NCBI RefSeq assembly: GCF_020181615.1
Contig: NZ_CP084029.1
Location: 2,033,882 to 2,097,881 of the forward strand
Length of the DNA stretch: 64,000 bases
Source: [Mycobacterium] crassicus
GTDB lineage: Bacteria; Actinomycetota; Actinomycetes; Mycobacteriales; Mycobacteriaceae
Reading direction: 5' to 3'
In this document: positions 41,473 to 52,670 of the stretch, in pieces
How the letters are laid out: each line of letters starts with the position of its first letter
Numbering within the stretch: the first letter of the stretch is position 1
The notes under the pieces: model-generated
The model's database searches: none
Seen by the model: the letters and a program-made list of their open reading frames with translations, nothing else
What the model was told of the DNA's origin: nothing
Program-made: the position numbers and the translations under genes

Positions 41473-43011
41473 GTGCCCAGCGGGTTGCGGCCCAGCGTCA
41501 CCGCTGGTGTGTCCCTGCGTGCGCTGGCCGCCCGGATCGGGGCGGTCCCGGCGACCGGCGACCTGGTACCCGACGTGCCCGTCACCGGTCTGACCCTGCG
41601 CGCCCAGGACGTGCGGCCGGGTGACCTGTTCGCGGCGCTGCCGGGAGCGAACACCCACGGTGCGCGATTCGCCGCCGACGCCATTTCCCGCGGTGCGGCC
41701 GCGGTGCTCTCCGATCAGGCCGGCGTCGCCGAGATGGCCGAGAGCGCATCGGGAACCGGCGTGCCGGTACTGGTACACCAGGCGCCCCGCGGCGTGCTCG
41801 GCGAACTGGCGGCGGTCGTCTACGGAAACCCGTGCGATCGGCTCACGGTCATCGGGATCACCGGAACATCCGGCAAGACCACCACCACCTATCTGGTCGA
41901 GGCCGGGCTGCGGTCCGCCGGTCGCACCGCCGGACTGATCGGCACGGTCGGCGTCCGCATCGACGGCGTCGATCTGCCCAGTGCGCTGACCACGCCGGAG
42001 GCGCCGGCCCTGCAGGCGCTGCTGGCGTTGATGGCCGAACGCGGGGTGGACACCGTGGTGATGGAGGTGTCCAGTCATGCCCTGAGCCTGGGGCGGGTCG
42101 ACGGAACACGCTTCGCGGTCAGCGGCTTCACCAACCTGTCTCGCGATCACCTGGATTTCCACCCGACGATGGAGGACTACTTCGAGGCCAAGGCCCGGTT
42201 GTTCGACCCGGCGTCGCCGCTGCATGCCGCCCGCTCGGTGATCTGCGTCGACGACGACGCCGGCGCGGCGATGGCGGCGCGTGCGGTTGCGCCGGTCACC
42301 GTCAGCGTGACGGGCCGCCCCGCGGACTGGGGTGTGGAACAGGTCAGCGCGGGCGGATCCCGTGGACGCGAGTTCATGGCCGTCGACCCCGCCGGTGTGC
42401 ACCACCCGATCGGCATCGGGCTGCCCGGCGACTACAACGTGGCCAACTGCCTTGTGGCGCTGGCCATTCTTGACGCGGTCGGAGTGTCGCCGGAGCAGGC
42501 AGCCCCCGGCCTGCGTACGGCGCGGGTGCCGGGACGAATGGAGTCGATCGATCGCGGCCAGGGTTTCCTGGCGGTGGTCGACTACGCGCACAAGCCGGGT
42601 GCACTGCAGGCGGTGTTGCACACCCTGCGCTCCGACCTGCGCGACACCACCGGGCGGCTGGCTGTGGTTTTCGGCGCCGGCGGCGACCGCGACCACGGCA
42701 AGCGCGACCCGATGGGCCGGATCGCCGCGGAGTTCGCCGACCTGGTCGTCGTCACCGACGACAACCCGCGCGGGGAGGACCCGGCCGACATCCGGCGGGC
42801 CATCCTGGCCGGCGCCGCCGGCGGAACCGCGGAGGTGGTCGAGGTCGGTGACCGGCGGGCCGCGATCGAGTACGCGGTGGGCTGGGCGCGACCCGGCGAC
42901 GTGGTGCTGGTGGCGGGCAAGGGCCACGAAACCGGGCAGACCGCCGCCGGACGAACACAGGCCTTCGACGACCGCGTCGAGCTGGCCGCAGCGCTGGAGC
43001 GGCTGACATGA
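41473..43011 (+). CDS. murE: UDP-MurNAc-L-Ala-D-Glu:meso-DAP ligase
   Basis: MurE (512 residues) adds meso-diaminopimelate. The ATP site is [18 protein letters not shown] and the DAP-specific motif is DDNPRGEDP, so the substrate is mDAP rather than lysine. A catalytic carbamylated Lys region ([10 protein letters not shown]) is visible. GTG 41473 follows GGAGGTGG; 88 bp separate it from pbpB. Its stop overlaps the murF start (ATGA). Confidence 0.95.
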   Translation: MPSGLRPSVTAGVSLRALAARIGAVPATGDLVPDVPVTGLTLRAQDVRPGDLFAALPGANTHGARFAADAISRGAAAVLSDQAGVAEMAESASGTGVPVLVHQAPRGVLGELAAVVYGNPCDRLTVIGITGTSGKTTTTYLVEAGLRSAGRTAGLIGTVGVRIDGVDLPSALTTPEAPALQALLALMAERGVDTVVMEVSSHALSLGRVDGTRFAVSGFTNLSRDHLDFHPTMEDYFEAKARLFDPASPLHAARSVICVDDDAGAAMAARAVAPVTVSVTGRPADWGVEQVSAGGSRGREFMAVDPAGVHHPIGIGLPGDYNVANCLVALAILDAVGVSPEQAAPGLRTARVPGRMESIDRGQGFLAVVDYAHKPGALQAVLHTLRSDLRDTTGRLAVVFGAGGDRDHGKRDPMGRIAAEFADLVVVTDDNPRGEDPADIRRAILAGAAGGTAEVVEVGDRRAAIEYAVGWARPGDVVLVAGKGHETGQTAAGRTQAFDDRVELAAALERLT

Positions 43012-44540
43012 TCGCGCTGACCGTCGCGCAGATCGCCGAGATCGTCGGCGGCCGGCTGGCCGACATCACGCCCGAGCAGGCCGCCCGCACCACGGTCACC
43101 GGGACGGTGGAGTTCGACTCCCGCCGGATCACGCCGGGATCGTTGTTTCTGGCGCTGCCCGGTGCGCGGGCCGACGGCCACGACCACGCGGCACCGGCGG
43201 TGGCCGCCGGTGCGGTGGCGGTGCTGGCTGCCCGCCCGGTCGGGGTGCCGGCGATCGTGGTGGCACCGGTGGCGTCCGACAGTCGCTCCGGTGCCCTCGA
43301 ACACGATGACGAGGCCGGATCCGGTGCCGCGGTGCTGGCGGCGCTGGCAAAGCTGGCCGGCGCGGTGTCGGCCGCACTGGTGGCCAAGGGGCTGACGATC
43401 GTCGGCGTCACGGGTTCGTCGGGCAAGACCTCCACCAAGGATCTGATCGCCGCGGTGCTGACGCCGCTGGGGCAGGTGGTGGCGCCGCCCGGATCGTTCA
43501 ACAACGAACTGGGCCACCCGTGGACGGTGCTGCGGGCCGACGAGAACACCGACTACCTGGTGCTGGAGCTGTCCGCACGGCATCGCGGCAACATCGCCGC
43601 GCTGGCCGCCATCGCCCCGCCACGGGTCGCGGTGGTGCTCAACGTCGGAACCGCGCACCTGGGCGAGTTCGGTTCCCGCGAGGCGATCGCCGACACCAAA
43701 GCCGAACTGGCCCAAGCTGTTCCGGCGTCCGGTGTGGTGATCCTCAATGTCGACGATTCGGCGGTGGCCGCGATGGCCGACAAGACCGCCGCGCGGGTGG
43801 TGCGGGTCAGCCGGACGGAGCGGGCCGCTGAAGTGTTGGCCGGGCCATCCGGCGTATGGGCCGGGCCGGTGCTGCTCGATGAACTGGCCCGCCCGCGATT
43901 CACCCTGCACACCGGCGCCGGCGAAGCCGAGATACGGCTCGGGGTGTCCGGCGATCACCAGGTCGGCAATGCGCTGTGCGCGGCCGCGGTCGCGCTGGAA
44001 TGCGGCGCCACACCGCAACAGGTGGCCGACGCCCTGGCCGCTGCCGGACCGGCGTCGCAGCACCGGATGCACGTCAGCACCCGCGCCGACGGGGTGACGG
44101 TGATCGACGACGCCTACAACGCCAACCCGGACTCGATGCGCGCGGCGCTGCAGGCGCTGGCCTGGATCGCCCGCGGCCAGGGCCCGGGCGGTCCGGGGAC
44201 CCCGAGACGCAGCTGGGCGGTGCTCGGGGAGATGGCTGAGCTGGGCGAGGACGCGATATCCGAGCATGACCGCATCGGACGGCTGGCGGTGCGCTTAGAT
44301 GTCTCTCGTCTGATTGTGGTCGGCGTAGGGAGATCGATGGGGGCAATGCACCACGGCGCGGTGATGGAGGGATCCTGGGGCGCCGAGGCCACCGCGGTGG
44401 CCGACGTCGATGCCGCGCTGGCCCTGCTGCGTGCCGAGCTGGGGCCCGGCGACGTGGTGTTGGTCAAGGCATCCAACTCCGCCGGGTTGACCGCCCTGGC
44501 CGACGCGCTGACCGGCGACGATCGAGGAGTTCGCGGATGA
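43008..44540 (+). CDS. murF: UDP-MurNAc-tripeptide:D-Ala-D-Ala ligase
   Basis: MurF (510 residues, as Rv2157c) adds D-Ala-D-Ala to complete the pentapeptide. Motifs are [17 protein letters not shown] (ATP), [13 protein letters not shown], and [17 protein letters not shown] (C-terminal domain). It is coupled at both ends by ATGA overlaps with murE and mraY. Confidence 0.95.
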   Translation: MIALTVAQIAEIVGGRLADITPEQAARTTVTGTVEFDSRRITPGSLFLALPGARADGHDHAAPAVAAGAVAVLAARPVGVPAIVVAPVASDSRSGALEHDDEAGSGAAVLAALAKLAGAVSAALVAKGLTIVGVTGSSGKTSTKDLIAAVLTPLGQVVAPPGSFNNELGHPWTVLRADENTDYLVLELSARHRGNIAALAAIAPPRVAVVLNVGTAHLGEFGSREAIADTKAELAQAVPASGVVILNVDDSAVAAMADKTAARVVRVSRTERAAEVLAGPSGVWAGPVLLDELARPRFTLHTGAGEAEIRLGVSGDHQVGNALCAAAVALECGATPQQVADALAAAGPASQHRMHVSTRADGVTVIDDAYNANPDSMRAALQALAWIARGQGPGGPGTPRRSWAVLGEMAELGEDAISEHDRIGRLAVRLDVSRLIVVGVGRSMGAMHHGAVMEGSWGAEATAVADVDAALALLRAELGPGDVVLVKASNSAGLTALADALTGDDRGVRG

Positions 44541-45616
44541 TAATGATCCTCGTTGCGGCTGGCGTCGCATTGCTGGTCGCGATCCTGCTGACCCCGGTGC
44601 TGATCAAACTGTTCACCAAGCAGGGGTTCGGGCAGGAGATCCGCGAGGACGGCCCGGCCAGCCACCAGAGCAAACGCGGCACGCCGTCGATGGGCGGCGT
44701 CGCCATCGTGGCCGGGATCTGGGCGGGCTATCTGACCGCTCAGCTGGCCGGCCTGGTGTTCTACGGCACCGGGCCGACGGCATCCGGCCTGCTGGTGCTG
44801 GGGCTGGCCACCGCGCTGGGTGTGGTCGGCTTCATCGACGACCTGATCAAGATCCGCCGGGCGCGCAATCTAGGCCTGAACAAGACCGCCAAGACCGTCG
44901 GACAGATCACCGCGGCAACCCTGTTCGGGCTGCTGGTACTCGGCTTCCGCAACGGGTCCGGCCTGACCCCGGGCTCCCAGCAACTGTCCTATGTGCGCGA
45001 CATCGCCACCGTGACGCTGCCCGCGGCCGTGTTCGTGCTGTTCGTCATCCTGATCGTCAGCGCCTGGTCGAACGCGGTGAACTTCACCGACGGCCTGGAC
45101 GGGCTGGCCGCCGGCTCCATGGCCATGGTCAGTGCCGCCTACGTGCTGATCACCGTGATGCAGCACCGTAACGCCTGCGCGATCGCGCCCGGCCTGGGCT
45201 GCTACAACGTGCGCGATCCGCTGGACCTGGCGCTGATCGCCGGCGCGACCGCGGGTGCGTGTATCGGGTTCCTGTGGTGGAACGCCGCACCGGCGAAGAT
45301 CTTCATGGGCGACACCGGATCTCTGGCGCTGGGCGGCGTGATCGCGGGCATGTCGATCACCACCCGCACCGAGATCCTCGCGGTGGTGCTCGGCGGGTTG
45401 TTCGTCGCCGAGATCACCTCGGTGGTGGTGCAGATCCTGGCGTTCCGCAGCACCGGACGCCGGGTGTTCCGGATGGCGCCGTTCCATCATCACTTCGAGC
45501 TGGCCGGCTGGGCCGAGACCACCGTGATCATCCGGTTCTGGCTGCTCACCGCGATCGCCTGCGGGTTGGGTGTCTCGATGTTCTACGGCGAGTGGTTCAC
45601 CGCCGTCGGCGGCTGA
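44537..45616 (+). CDS. mraY: Phospho-MurNAc-pentapeptide translocase
   Basis: MraY (also murX; 359 residues, as Rv2156c) transfers phospho-MurNAc-pentapeptide to decaprenyl phosphate, giving lipid I. About ten membrane helices are visible. Catalytic Asp motifs are in GFIDDLIK and [10 protein letters not shown], with [11 protein letters not shown], and the HHH motif is in [13 protein letters not shown] 44537 overlaps the murF stop by 4 bases. murD begins 2 bases after its stop. Confidence 0.96.
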   Translation: MIMILVAAGVALLVAILLTPVLIKLFTKQGFGQEIREDGPASHQSKRGTPSMGGVAIVAGIWAGYLTAQLAGLVFYGTGPTASGLLVLGLATALGVVGFIDDLIKIRRARNLGLNKTAKTVGQITAATLFGLLVLGFRNGSGLTPGSQQLSYVRDIATVTLPAAVFVLFVILIVSAWSNAVNFTDGLDGLAAGSMAMVSAAYVLITVMQHRNACAIAPGLGCYNVRDPLDLALIAGATAGACIGFLWWNAAPAKIFMGDTGSLALGGVIAGMSITTRTEILAVVLGGLFVAEITSVVVQILAFRSTGRRVFRMAPFHHHFELAGWAETTVIIRFWLLTAIACGLGVSMFYGEWFTAVGG

Positions 45617-45617
45617 T

Positions 45618-47084
45618 GTGCTGAGCCCGCTGTCCGCCGGCGCGCGGGTGCTCGTCACCGGCGCCGGGGTGACCGGCCGGGCGGTGGTGAGTGCGCTGAC
45701 GCCGTTGGGGACGGACCTGAGCCTCTGCGACGACGACGCCGACGCGCTGGGTTCCTACACCGGGATCACCACGCTGAGCCCGGCCGCCGCCGCGGCGCGG
45801 ATCACCGACTACGCGCTGGTGGTCACCAGCCCCGGGTTCGCCCCCGACACGCCGGTGCTGGCCGCGGCGGCCGGGGCCGGGGTGCCGATCTGGGGCGACG
45901 TGGAGTTGGCCTGGCGGCTGGATGCGGCCGGCCACTACGGCCCGCCGCGGCGCTGGCTGGTGGTGACCGGCACCAACGGCAAGACCACGACCACCTCGAT
46001 GCTGCACGCCATGCTGTCCGCCGCGGGCCGCAGCGCCCAGTTGTGCGGCAACATCGGCAGTCCCGTGCTGGATGTGCTGGGCGAGCCGGCCGAGCTGCTG
46101 GCCGTCGAGTTGTCCAGTTTCCAGCTGCACTGGGCGCCGTCGCTGCGCCCCGAGGCCGGCGTGGTGCTCAACATCGCCGAGGATCACCTGGACTGGCACG
46201 GCAGCATGGCCGCCTACACCGCGGACAAGGCGCGGGCGCTGGCCGGCCGGGTGGCGGTGGTCGGGATGGACGATGCCCCGGCGGCCGCGCTGCTGGACTC
46301 GGCGCCCGCACCGGTCAAGGCGGGTTTTCGGCTCGGTGAACCATCGCCCGGTGAGCTCGGCGTGATCGACGGCATGCTGGTGGACAGAGCCTTTGTGGCA
46401 GCGGGGGTCGACGAGGTGGCGCTGGCCGCGGCGGCGTCGATATCGGTGCCCGGCCCCGTCGGGATCCTGGACGCGCTGGCTGCCGCCGCCCTGGCCCGCA
46501 GCGTGGGCGTGCCCGCGGAGGCGATCGCCGACGCGCTGGCGTCGTTTCAGGTCGGCCGGCATCGCGCCGAACTGGTCGTCGTCGACGATGGGATCAGCTA
46601 CGTCGACGACTCCAAGGCCACCAACCCGCACGCGGCCGAGGCATCGGTGCTGGCCCACCCGCGGGTGATCTGGGTGGCCGGTGGACTGCTCAAGGGCGCC
46701 TCGATCGATGCGACCGTCGCCAGAATCGCGCCTCACCTGGCCGGGGCCGTGCTGATCGGCCGAGATCGCGGCGAGGTTGCCAAGGCGTTATCACGACACG
46801 CACCGGATGTCCCCGTCGTCCACGTTGTGACAGGCGAGGATAGTGATATGGGTGATACTGCTGTGTCTCCAGTTACTCATGTGAAGCGAGTAGCTGATGG
46901 GTCCGATGAGACGCTGGGTTCACGGGTGATGACAGCGGTGGTGGCCGCCGCCCGCGACCTGGCCCGGCCCGGCGACACGGTCCTGCTGGCTCCGGCGGGG
47001 GCATCCTTCGACCAATTCTCCGGCTACGGCGCCCGGGGCGACGCGTTCGCTGCCGCTGCGCGTTCCGCGGCGGGATCGGTGTGA
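45618..47084 (+). CDS. murD: UDP-MurNAc-L-Ala:D-Glu ligase
   Basis: MurD has 488 residues from GTG 45618 (Rv2155c 486). A frame extension into mraY is open but not expected. Motifs are [18 protein letters not shown] (N-terminal UDP-binding), [17 protein letters not shown] (ATP) and [15 protein letters not shown] (C-terminal). It ligates D-Glu in the cytoplasm. Residues about 405-440 ([18 protein letters not shown]) look like a poorly conserved insertion. The stop overlaps the ftsW GTG. Confidence 0.95.
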   Translation: MLSPLSAGARVLVTGAGVTGRAVVSALTPLGTDLSLCDDDADALGSYTGITTLSPAAAAARITDYALVVTSPGFAPDTPVLAAAAGAGVPIWGDVELAWRLDAAGHYGPPRRWLVVTGTNGKTTTTSMLHAMLSAAGRSAQLCGNIGSPVLDVLGEPAELLAVELSSFQLHWAPSLRPEAGVVLNIAEDHLDWHGSMAAYTADKARALAGRVAVVGMDDAPAAALLDSAPAPVKAGFRLGEPSPGELGVIDGMLVDRAFVAAGVDEVALAAAASISVPGPVGILDALAAAALARSVGVPAEAIADALASFQVGRHRAELVVVDDGISYVDDSKATNPHAAEASVLAHPRVIWVAGGLLKGASIDATVARIAPHLAGAVLIGRDRGEVAKALSRHAPDVPVVHVVTGEDSDMGDTAVSPVTHVKRVADGSDETLGSRVMTAVVAAARDLARPGDTVLLAPAGASFDQFSGYGARGDAFAAAARSAAGSV

Positions 47085-48631
47085 TCGGGTTCCTGGCCCG
47101 GCTGCGGCGGGATGCCGGGGCCCCAGACGCCGCCACCACCTCCTCCGACGAGACAGCGGACAAGGCCGTCAAGACCGAGCCCCGCACCCGGTTCGGCGCC
47201 TGGCTGGGCCGGCCGATGACGTCGTTTCACCTCATCATTGCCATAGCGGCCCTGCTGACCACGCTGGGCCTCATCATGGTGCTGTCCGCCTCCGGGGTGG
47301 AGTCCTACGGGGTGGACGGGTCGGCGTGGCGGATCTTCGGCAAGCAGGTGCTGTGGACCGTGATCGGGCTGTTCGGATGCTATGTGGCACTGCGCATGCC
47401 GGTCCGGTTCATGCGCCGCACGGCCTTTGCCGGCTATGCGTTCACCATCGTGCTGCTGGTGCTGGTGCTGATCCCCGGCATCGGCACGCTGTCCAACGGT
47501 TCCCGTGGCTGGTTCGTCATCTACGGCTTCTCCATGCAGCCCTCCGAGCTGGCCAAGATCGCGTTCGCCATCTGGGGCGCACACCTGTTGGCCGGCCGGC
47601 GCATGGAGCGGGCCAGCCTGCGCGAGATGCTGGTTCCACTGCTGCCCGCAGTGGCGGTCGCGCTCACGTTGATCTTCCTTCAGCCTGACCTGGGTCAGTC
47701 GGTCTCGCTGGGCATCATCCTGCTGGCATTGCTGTGGTACGCCGGCCTGCCGCTGAAGGTGTTCACCAGCTGGCTGGCGGGTATCGTCGCCGCCGCCGCG
47801 ATCCTGGCGGTGACCGAGGGCTACCGCTTCGACCGGGTGCGGTCCTGGCTCGATCCGGACTCCGACCTGCAGGGCGCCGGTTACCAGGCGCGCCAGGCGA
47901 AGTTCGCGCTGGCCAACGGCGGTGTCTTCGGCGACGGACTGGGCCAGGGCACCGCCAAGTGGAACTATCTGCCCAACGCGCACAACGACTTCATCTTCGC
48001 CATCATCGGCGAGGAGCTGGGCTTCATCGGCGGGTTCGGGCTGTTGGCGCTGTTCGGGCTGTTCGCCTACACCGGCATGCGCATCGCCAAGCGCTCCGCC
48101 GACCCGTTCCTGCGACTGCTGACCGCCACCACCACGATGTGGGTGATCGGCCAGTCGTTCATCAACGTGGGTTACGTGATCGGGCTGCTGCCGGTCACCG
48201 GAATCCAGCTGCCACTCATCTCGGCCGGCGGAACATCCACGGCCACAACCTTGTTCATGATCGGCATCATGGCCAACGCCGCGCGGCACGAGCCGGAGGC
48301 GGTGGCCGCGCTGCGTGCCGGCCGCGAGGATCGGATGAACCGGATACTGCGGCTGCCGCTGCCCGAGCCCTACGCGCCGACCCGGGTCGAGGCACTGCGT
48401 GACCGGCTGCGGTCCCGGCCGCAGGAGGAGGGAAAGCAGCGCGGCAACCGGCGCACACCGGCCCGTGCGGCCGGGCGGCAGAGCACCGGCGGGCAGACCC
48501 GAGGCCGGGCGGCGAATCGCACCGCCGCCGGCGCAGGGCATCATGGAGGCGGCCGACGCCGCCCGCAAGCGGCGTCGGACCAGCGGCGTCCGACCGGCGG
48601 ACGCGCACGCGCATTGGAAGGTCAGCGTTAG
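47081..48631 (+). CDS. ftsW: Septal peptidoglycan glycosyltransferase FtsW (SEDS)
   Basis: The 516-residue SEDS protein has ten helices beginning at about residue 45. Conserved text includes [19 protein letters not shown], the lipid II site, and [30 protein letters not shown]. It polymerises lipid II with PbpB at the septum. A basic cytoplasmic tail of about 90 residues ([17 protein letters not shown]) is a mycobacterial feature thought to mediate FtsZ/PbpB contacts. GTG 47081 overlaps the murD stop. Confidence 0.95.
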   Translation: MIGFLARLRRDAGAPDAATTSSDETADKAVKTEPRTRFGAWLGRPMTSFHLIIAIAALLTTLGLIMVLSASGVESYGVDGSAWRIFGKQVLWTVIGLFGCYVALRMPVRFMRRTAFAGYAFTIVLLVLVLIPGIGTLSNGSRGWFVIYGFSMQPSELAKIAFAIWGAHLLAGRRMERASLREMLVPLLPAVAVALTLIFLQPDLGQSVSLGIILLALLWYAGLPLKVFTSWLAGIVAAAAILAVTEGYRFDRVRSWLDPDSDLQGAGYQARQAKFALANGGVFGDGLGQGTAKWNYLPNAHNDFIFAIIGEELGFIGGFGLLALFGLFAYTGMRIAKRSADPFLRLLTATTTMWVIGQSFINVGYVIGLLPVTGIQLPLISAGGTSTATTLFMIGIMANAARHEPEAVAALRAGREDRMNRILRLPLPEPYAPTRVEALRDRLRSRPQEEGKQRGNRRTPARAAGRQSTGGQTRGRAANRTAAGAGHHGGGRRRPQAASDQRRPTGGRARALEGQR

Positions 48632-48635
48632 GGGA

Positions 48636-49787
48636 GTGAACGACTCGGTCAGCAAGCCGGACCGCGGTGCGCCGATATCGGTGGTCCTCGCCGGCGGCGG
48701 TACCGCCGGCCACGTCGAGCCCGCGATGGCCGTCGCGGACGCGCTGCGCGCCCTGGACTCGGGAGTGCGGATCACCGCCCTGGGCACCGCCCGGGGCCTG
48801 GAGACCCGACTGGTGCCCGCGCGCGGCTACGACCTGGAGTTGATCACCCCGGTGCCGTTGCCCCGCAAGCTCAACGCCGATCTGTTCCGGCTGCCGGCGC
48901 GGGTGGTGCGTGCCGTGCGGCAGACCAGGGCGCTGCTGCGCGCCGTGCGGGCTGACGTGGTGATCGGGTTCGGCGGCTACGTGGCGCTGCCGGCTTACCT
49001 GGCAGCCCGCGGCATCGGCCGGCGACGTGTCCCGGTGGTGATCCACGAGGCCAACGCGCGCGCCGGGCTGGCCAACCGGGTGGGTGTGCGGGGCGCGGCG
49101 CGGGTGCTCTCGGCCGTCGACGACTGCGGGCTGGCGCATCCGGAGGTGGTCGGGGTGCCGGTCCGGGCGGCGATCACCTCGCTGGATCGCGCGGCGCTGC
49201 GGGCGGCGGCCCGCGCCGAATTCGGCTTCGCCGACGACGCCCGGGTGCTGTTGGTGTTCGGTGGCTCACAGGGCGCTCGATCGATCAACCAGGCCGTGTC
49301 CGGGGCCGCCAAACAACTTGCCGCTGCAGGTGTTTCGGTGTTGCACGCGCACGGGCCGAAGAACACCCTGGACCTGCCGGAGCCGGGTGCGGGCGATCCG
49401 CCGTATGTCGCGGTGCCCTATCTGGACCGGATGGACCTGGCCTACGCGGCCGCCGACCTGGCGATCTGCCGCTCCGGGGCGATGACGGTCGCCGAGGTCT
49501 CGGCGGTGGGCTTGCCCGCGGTGTACGTGCCGTTGCCGATCGGCAACGGCGAACAGCGGCTCAATGCGCTGCCGGTGGTGGACGCCGGTGGTGGTGTGCT
49601 GGTCGACGACGCCGCGTTGACCCCCGAGTTCGTGGCCGACACGGTGGCCGGGCTGCTCACCGACGCACCGCGGCTGGCGGCGATGACCAGCGCCGCAGCG
49701 CAGGCCGGGCACCCGGAGGCGGCACGGCGGGTGGCCCAGGTGGCCCTCGAGGTGGCTGCCGCCCGGCGATCGGGGAGTGGCGCATGA
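48636..49787 (+). CDS. murG: UDP-GlcNAc:lipid I GlcNAc transferase
   Basis: MurG has 383 residues from GTG 48636, 4 bases after the ftsW stop and with TTAGGGGA upstream. It has the GT28 motifs [44 protein letters not shown] and [17 protein letters not shown]. It adds GlcNAc to form lipid II at the inner membrane. The longer frame open into ftsW is rejected. The stop codon lies in the first copy of a 16-bp direct repeat that begins a MIRU-like element. Confidence 0.95.
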   Translation: MNDSVSKPDRGAPISVVLAGGGTAGHVEPAMAVADALRALDSGVRITALGTARGLETRLVPARGYDLELITPVPLPRKLNADLFRLPARVVRAVRQTRALLRAVRADVVIGFGGYVALPAYLAARGIGRRRVPVVIHEANARAGLANRVGVRGAARVLSAVDDCGLAHPEVVGVPVRAAITSLDRAALRAAARAEFGFADDARVLLVFGGSQGARSINQAVSGAAKQLAAAGVSVLHAHGPKNTLDLPEPGAGDPPYVAVPYLDRMDLAYAAADLAICRSGAMTVAEVSAVGLPAVYVPLPIGNGEQRLNALPVVDAGGGVLVDDAALTPEFVADTVAGLLTDAPRLAAMTSAAAQAGHPEAARRVAQVALEVAAARRSGSGA

Positions 49788-49848
49788 GCTCGCCGGCGAC
49801 GATGCAGAGCGGAGCCTGCGGAGCGATGCTGAGGAGTGGCGCATGAGC
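49774..49848 (+). repeat. MIRU-like element between murG and murC
   Basis: GGAGTGGCGCATGAGC occurs at 49774-49789 and again at 49833-49848. The unit length is 59 bp. The first copy contains the murG stop as ATGA, the second the murC start as ATGA. Between them runs a 20-codon ORF, ATG 49784 to TGA 49846, overlapping both neighbours. This is the architecture of mycobacterial interspersed repetitive units inside operons. Confidence 0.75.
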
Positions 49849-51327
49849 ACCGCGCAGTTGCCGCCGGAACTGAGCCGGGTGCACATGGTCGGGATCGGGG
49901 GAGCGGGCATGTCCGGTATCGCCCGCATACTGCTGGACCGCGGTGGCCAGGTCTCGGGGTCGGATGCCAAGGAGTCACGCGGAATTCACGCGCTGCGGGC
50001 CCGCGGTGCGCAGGTCCGGATCGGCCACGACGCCTCGGCCCTGGACCTGCTGCCGGGCGGGGTCACCACCGTCGTCACCACTCACGCCGCGATCCCCAAG
50101 ACCAACCCCGAGCTCGTCGAGGCGCGCAGGCGCGGCATCCCGGTGGTGCTGCGGCCCGCGGTGCTGGCCAAGCTGATGGCCGGGCGCACCACCTTGATGG
50201 TTACCGGCACCCACGGCAAAACCACCACCACCTCGATGTTGGTGGTCGCGCTGCAGCGCTGCGGGCTGGACCCGTCCTTCGCGGTGGGCGGCGAATTGGG
50301 CTCTGCCGGTTCGGAAGCCGGCACGAACGCCCACCACGGCAGCGGACCGCTGTTCGTCGCAGAGGCGGACGAGAGCGACGGATCGCTGCTGGAGTACGCC
50401 CCGAACGTGGCGGTGGTGACCAACATCGAAGCCGACCACCTGGACTTCTTCGGCAGTGCCGAGGCCTACACGCAGGTGTTCGACTCGTTCGTGGAGCGCA
50501 TCGCGCCCGGTGGGGCCGTGGTGGTGTGCGTGGACGATCCCGGCTCCGCCGCGTTGGCCGACCGCACTGCGGCACAAGGTATCCGGGTGCTGCGCTACGG
50601 CACGGCGGCTCCCGGCGGGCCCGAGCTGGCCGGGACCCTGGTGAGCTGGGAGCAACAGGGCACCGGTGCGGTGGCGGAGATCGCGCTGGCCGGATCGGAC
50701 CACCGCGAGGCGATGCGCCTGTCGGTGCCGGGTCGGCACATGGCGCTCAACGCGCTGGGGGCCCTGCTGGCGGCGATCGAGGTAGGCGCCCCGCTGGATT
50801 CGGTGCTCGACGGCCTGGCCGGATTCGACGGCGTGCGGCGCCGGTTCGAACTGGTGGGTTCGGCGGGCTCGGGCGACTCGGTGCAGGTCTTCGACGACTA
50901 CGCGCACCATCCCACCGAGATCGCCGCGACCCTGAGCGCGGTCCGTGCCCTGGTGACCGAGCGCGGCATCGGGCGCAGCCTGGTGGTGTTTCAGCCGCAT
51001 CTGTATTCGCGGACAAAGACTTTCGCCGCCGAGTTCGGCCAGGCTCTGGACGGGGCCGACGAGGTCTTCGTGCTGGATGTCTACGGCGCGCGCGAGCAGC
51101 CCCTGCCCGGGGTGAGTGGGGCTCTGGTCGCCGAGCACGTCAGCGTGCCGGTGCACTACCTGCCGGATTTCTCCGCGGTACCCGATGCGGTGGCCGCAGC
51201 GGCCGGTCCCGGCGACGTCATCGTCACCATGGGTGCCGGCGACGTGACTGTGCTGGGTCCGGAGATCGTGACCGCGCTGCGGGCGCGGGCCGACCGGACG
51301 CCTCCCGGCCGCCCGGGCGTGCTGTGA
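49843..51327 (+). CDS. murC: UDP-MurNAc:L-Ala ligase
   Basis: MurC (494 residues, as Rv2152c) starts the stem peptide. Motifs are [18 protein letters not shown] (UDP-MurNAc site), [18 protein letters not shown] (ATP) and [17 protein letters not shown] (C-terminal). ATG 49843 lies in the second copy of the direct repeat, with GAGGAGTGG as its ribosome-binding site; that site is itself supplied by the repeat. The stop overlaps ftsQ (GTGA). Confidence 0.95.
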   Translation: MSTAQLPPELSRVHMVGIGGAGMSGIARILLDRGGQVSGSDAKESRGIHALRARGAQVRIGHDASALDLLPGGVTTVVTTHAAIPKTNPELVEARRRGIPVVLRPAVLAKLMAGRTTLMVTGTHGKTTTTSMLVVALQRCGLDPSFAVGGELGSAGSEAGTNAHHGSGPLFVAEADESDGSLLEYAPNVAVVTNIEADHLDFFGSAEAYTQVFDSFVERIAPGGAVVVCVDDPGSAALADRTAAQGIRVLRYGTAAPGGPELAGTLVSWEQQGTGAVAEIALAGSDHREAMRLSVPGRHMALNALGALLAAIEVGAPLDSVLDGLAGFDGVRRRFELVGSAGSGDSVQVFDDYAHHPTEIAATLSAVRALVTERGIGRSLVVFQPHLYSRTKTFAAEFGQALDGADEVFVLDVYGAREQPLPGVSGALVAEHVSVPVHYLPDFSAVPDAVAAAAGPGDVIVTMGAGDVTVLGPEIVTALRARADRTPPGRPGVL

Positions 51328-52325
51328 CCGTGCCGCCCGAAAACCCGGACGCGGCAGACGATGACCCGGCGCCCGGCGAAGCCGTTCCGGCCGAAGACAC
51401 CACGGCCGAAGACACCGCGGACGTAGACGCCCTCGACGGCGCCGAGTCCGCGGCGGACCCCGAGACGGCCGAGGGCGGCGAAGCCGCCGAAGCGCAGGAG
51501 CCAACCGAGATGGAGGGTCCGCGGCGGCGGGCCCGCCGGGAACGGGCCGAACGGCGTGCCGCGCAGGCTCGCGCCGAGGCCATCGAGCAGGCCCGCCGAG
51601 ATGCCAAGCGGCGGATTCGGGCCGGCTCGGCCGAACCCGCGAAAGGTGTTCCGCGGGGCGCCATCCGGGGTCTGAAGATGGCGCTGGCAACGTTCCTCAC
51701 GGTGATCGTGCTTGCCGGGCTCGGGCTCATCCTGTATTTCACCCCGCTGATGTCGGTGCGCGACATCGAGGTCACCGGGCTGGCGGAGCTGACTCGGGAC
51801 GAGGTGGTTGACGTCGCGAAGGTGCAGCTGGGCACGCCGCTGTTGCAGATCGACACCGGCGCTGTGGCCGAGCGGGTCGCCGCGATCCGGCGGGTGGCCA
51901 GCACCCGGGTGCAGCGGCAGTACCCGTCAGCGCTGGGGATCGCGGTGGTCGAGCGGGTCCCGGTGGTCTTCAAGGACTTCCCGGACGGACCGCACCTGTT
52001 CGACCGTGATGGTGTCGACTTCGCGACGGCGCCGCCGCCGCCGATGCTGCCCGTCTTCGACGTCGACAATCCCGGGCCGACGGATCCGGCCAGCCGGGCC
52101 GCCCTGCAGGTGATGACCGCACTGGCACCCGATGTCGCCGGGCAGATCAGCCGGGTCGCCGCCTCATCGGTCGCATCGATCACGCTGACGCTGGCCGACG
52201 GCAGGGTCGTGGTCTGGGGTAACACCGACCGCACCGCGGAGAAGGCCCAGAAGTTGGCGGCGTTGCTCACCCAGCCCGGTCACACCTACGACGTGTCCAG
52301 TCCAGATCTGCCGACCGTTCGGTAG
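51324..52325 (+). CDS. ftsQ: Divisome protein FtsQ
   Basis: From GTG 51324, overlapping the murC stop by 4 bases, the protein has 333 residues (Rv2151c 314). It has a long acidic then basic cytoplasmic region (1-110; [19 protein letters not shown]), one helix (about 118-138, [20 protein letters not shown]), a POTRA domain ([15 protein letters not shown]) and a beta domain. The acidic stretch of nearly repeated A-E-D units is longer than usual. It links FtsL and the FtsWI pair. Confidence 0.93.
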   Translation: MTVPPENPDAADDDPAPGEAVPAEDTTAEDTADVDALDGAESAADPETAEGGEAAEAQEPTEMEGPRRRARRERAERRAAQARAEAIEQARRDAKRRIRAGSAEPAKGVPRGAIRGLKMALATFLTVIVLAGLGLILYFTPLMSVRDIEVTGLAELTRDEVVDVAKVQLGTPLLQIDTGAVAERVAAIRRVASTRVQRQYPSALGIAVVERVPVVFKDFPDGPHLFDRDGVDFATAPPPPMLPVFDVDNPGPTDPASRAALQVMTALAPDVAGQISRVAASSVASITLTLADGRVVVWGNTDRTAEKAQKLAALLTQPGHTYDVSSPDLPTVR

Positions 52326-52670
52326 TGCCGCCGAACAACCGCCGCACAACCGCCGAACGTGAAGGTGGCTTCACGTGGGCGCCCCGAACGTGAAGCCACC
52401 TTCATGCTCGGCGGACGGGCGCCGGCGGGGAACATCCCGCCTGACAGGAAAATTCGCCCGGCGTGTCTCGGCGCGTCGGCGCCGAGGACGCTCGTAACGG
52501 CCCTACTGTGGCGGTTGCGCGGAACAACTTGACATAACTCTAAGCCTATGGTTGAGGTTGAGGGTTTGCTCAAGAGCTGGTTGCAAGCCAGGTCGAGGCA
52601 GGCTCGAGGAGTTCCGCGGCACGGCCCGGCCCAGAGAGGAATCCAATCCCACCAGGGAGGAAGACGAACG
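52326..52670 (+). promoter_or_regulatory. ftsQ-ftsZ intergenic region with ftsZ promoter
   Basis: This 345-bp region has no gene. It holds a long inverted-repeat element (52350-52414), a second small hairpin (GGCGGGG/TCCCGCC near 52425-52440) and an AT-rich promoter block at about 52525-52560. There TTGACA lies at 52529-52534 and TATGGT at 52547-52552; the spacing between them is too short for one promoter, so they may belong to two. The TTGACATAACTCTAAG text resembles the known mycobacterial ftsZ upstream region. Confidence 0.55.
52350..52414. repeat. 27-bp inverted repeat with nested palindromes
   Basis: The left arm 52350-52376 and right arm 52388-52414 are complementary at 25 of 27 positions around an 11-base loop. 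Each arm also contains its own nested inverted repeat (GTGAAG-GTGG-CTTCAC in the left). It could act as the ftsQ terminator or be a REP/MITE-like mobile palindrome. Confidence 0.8.

Noticed and set aside
49836..51323. Long open frame upstream of ftsQ running through murC
   Set aside because: The frame is the ftsQ frame read into murC; murC motifs are unambiguous in the other frame, and GTG 51324 overlaps the murC stop as expected.
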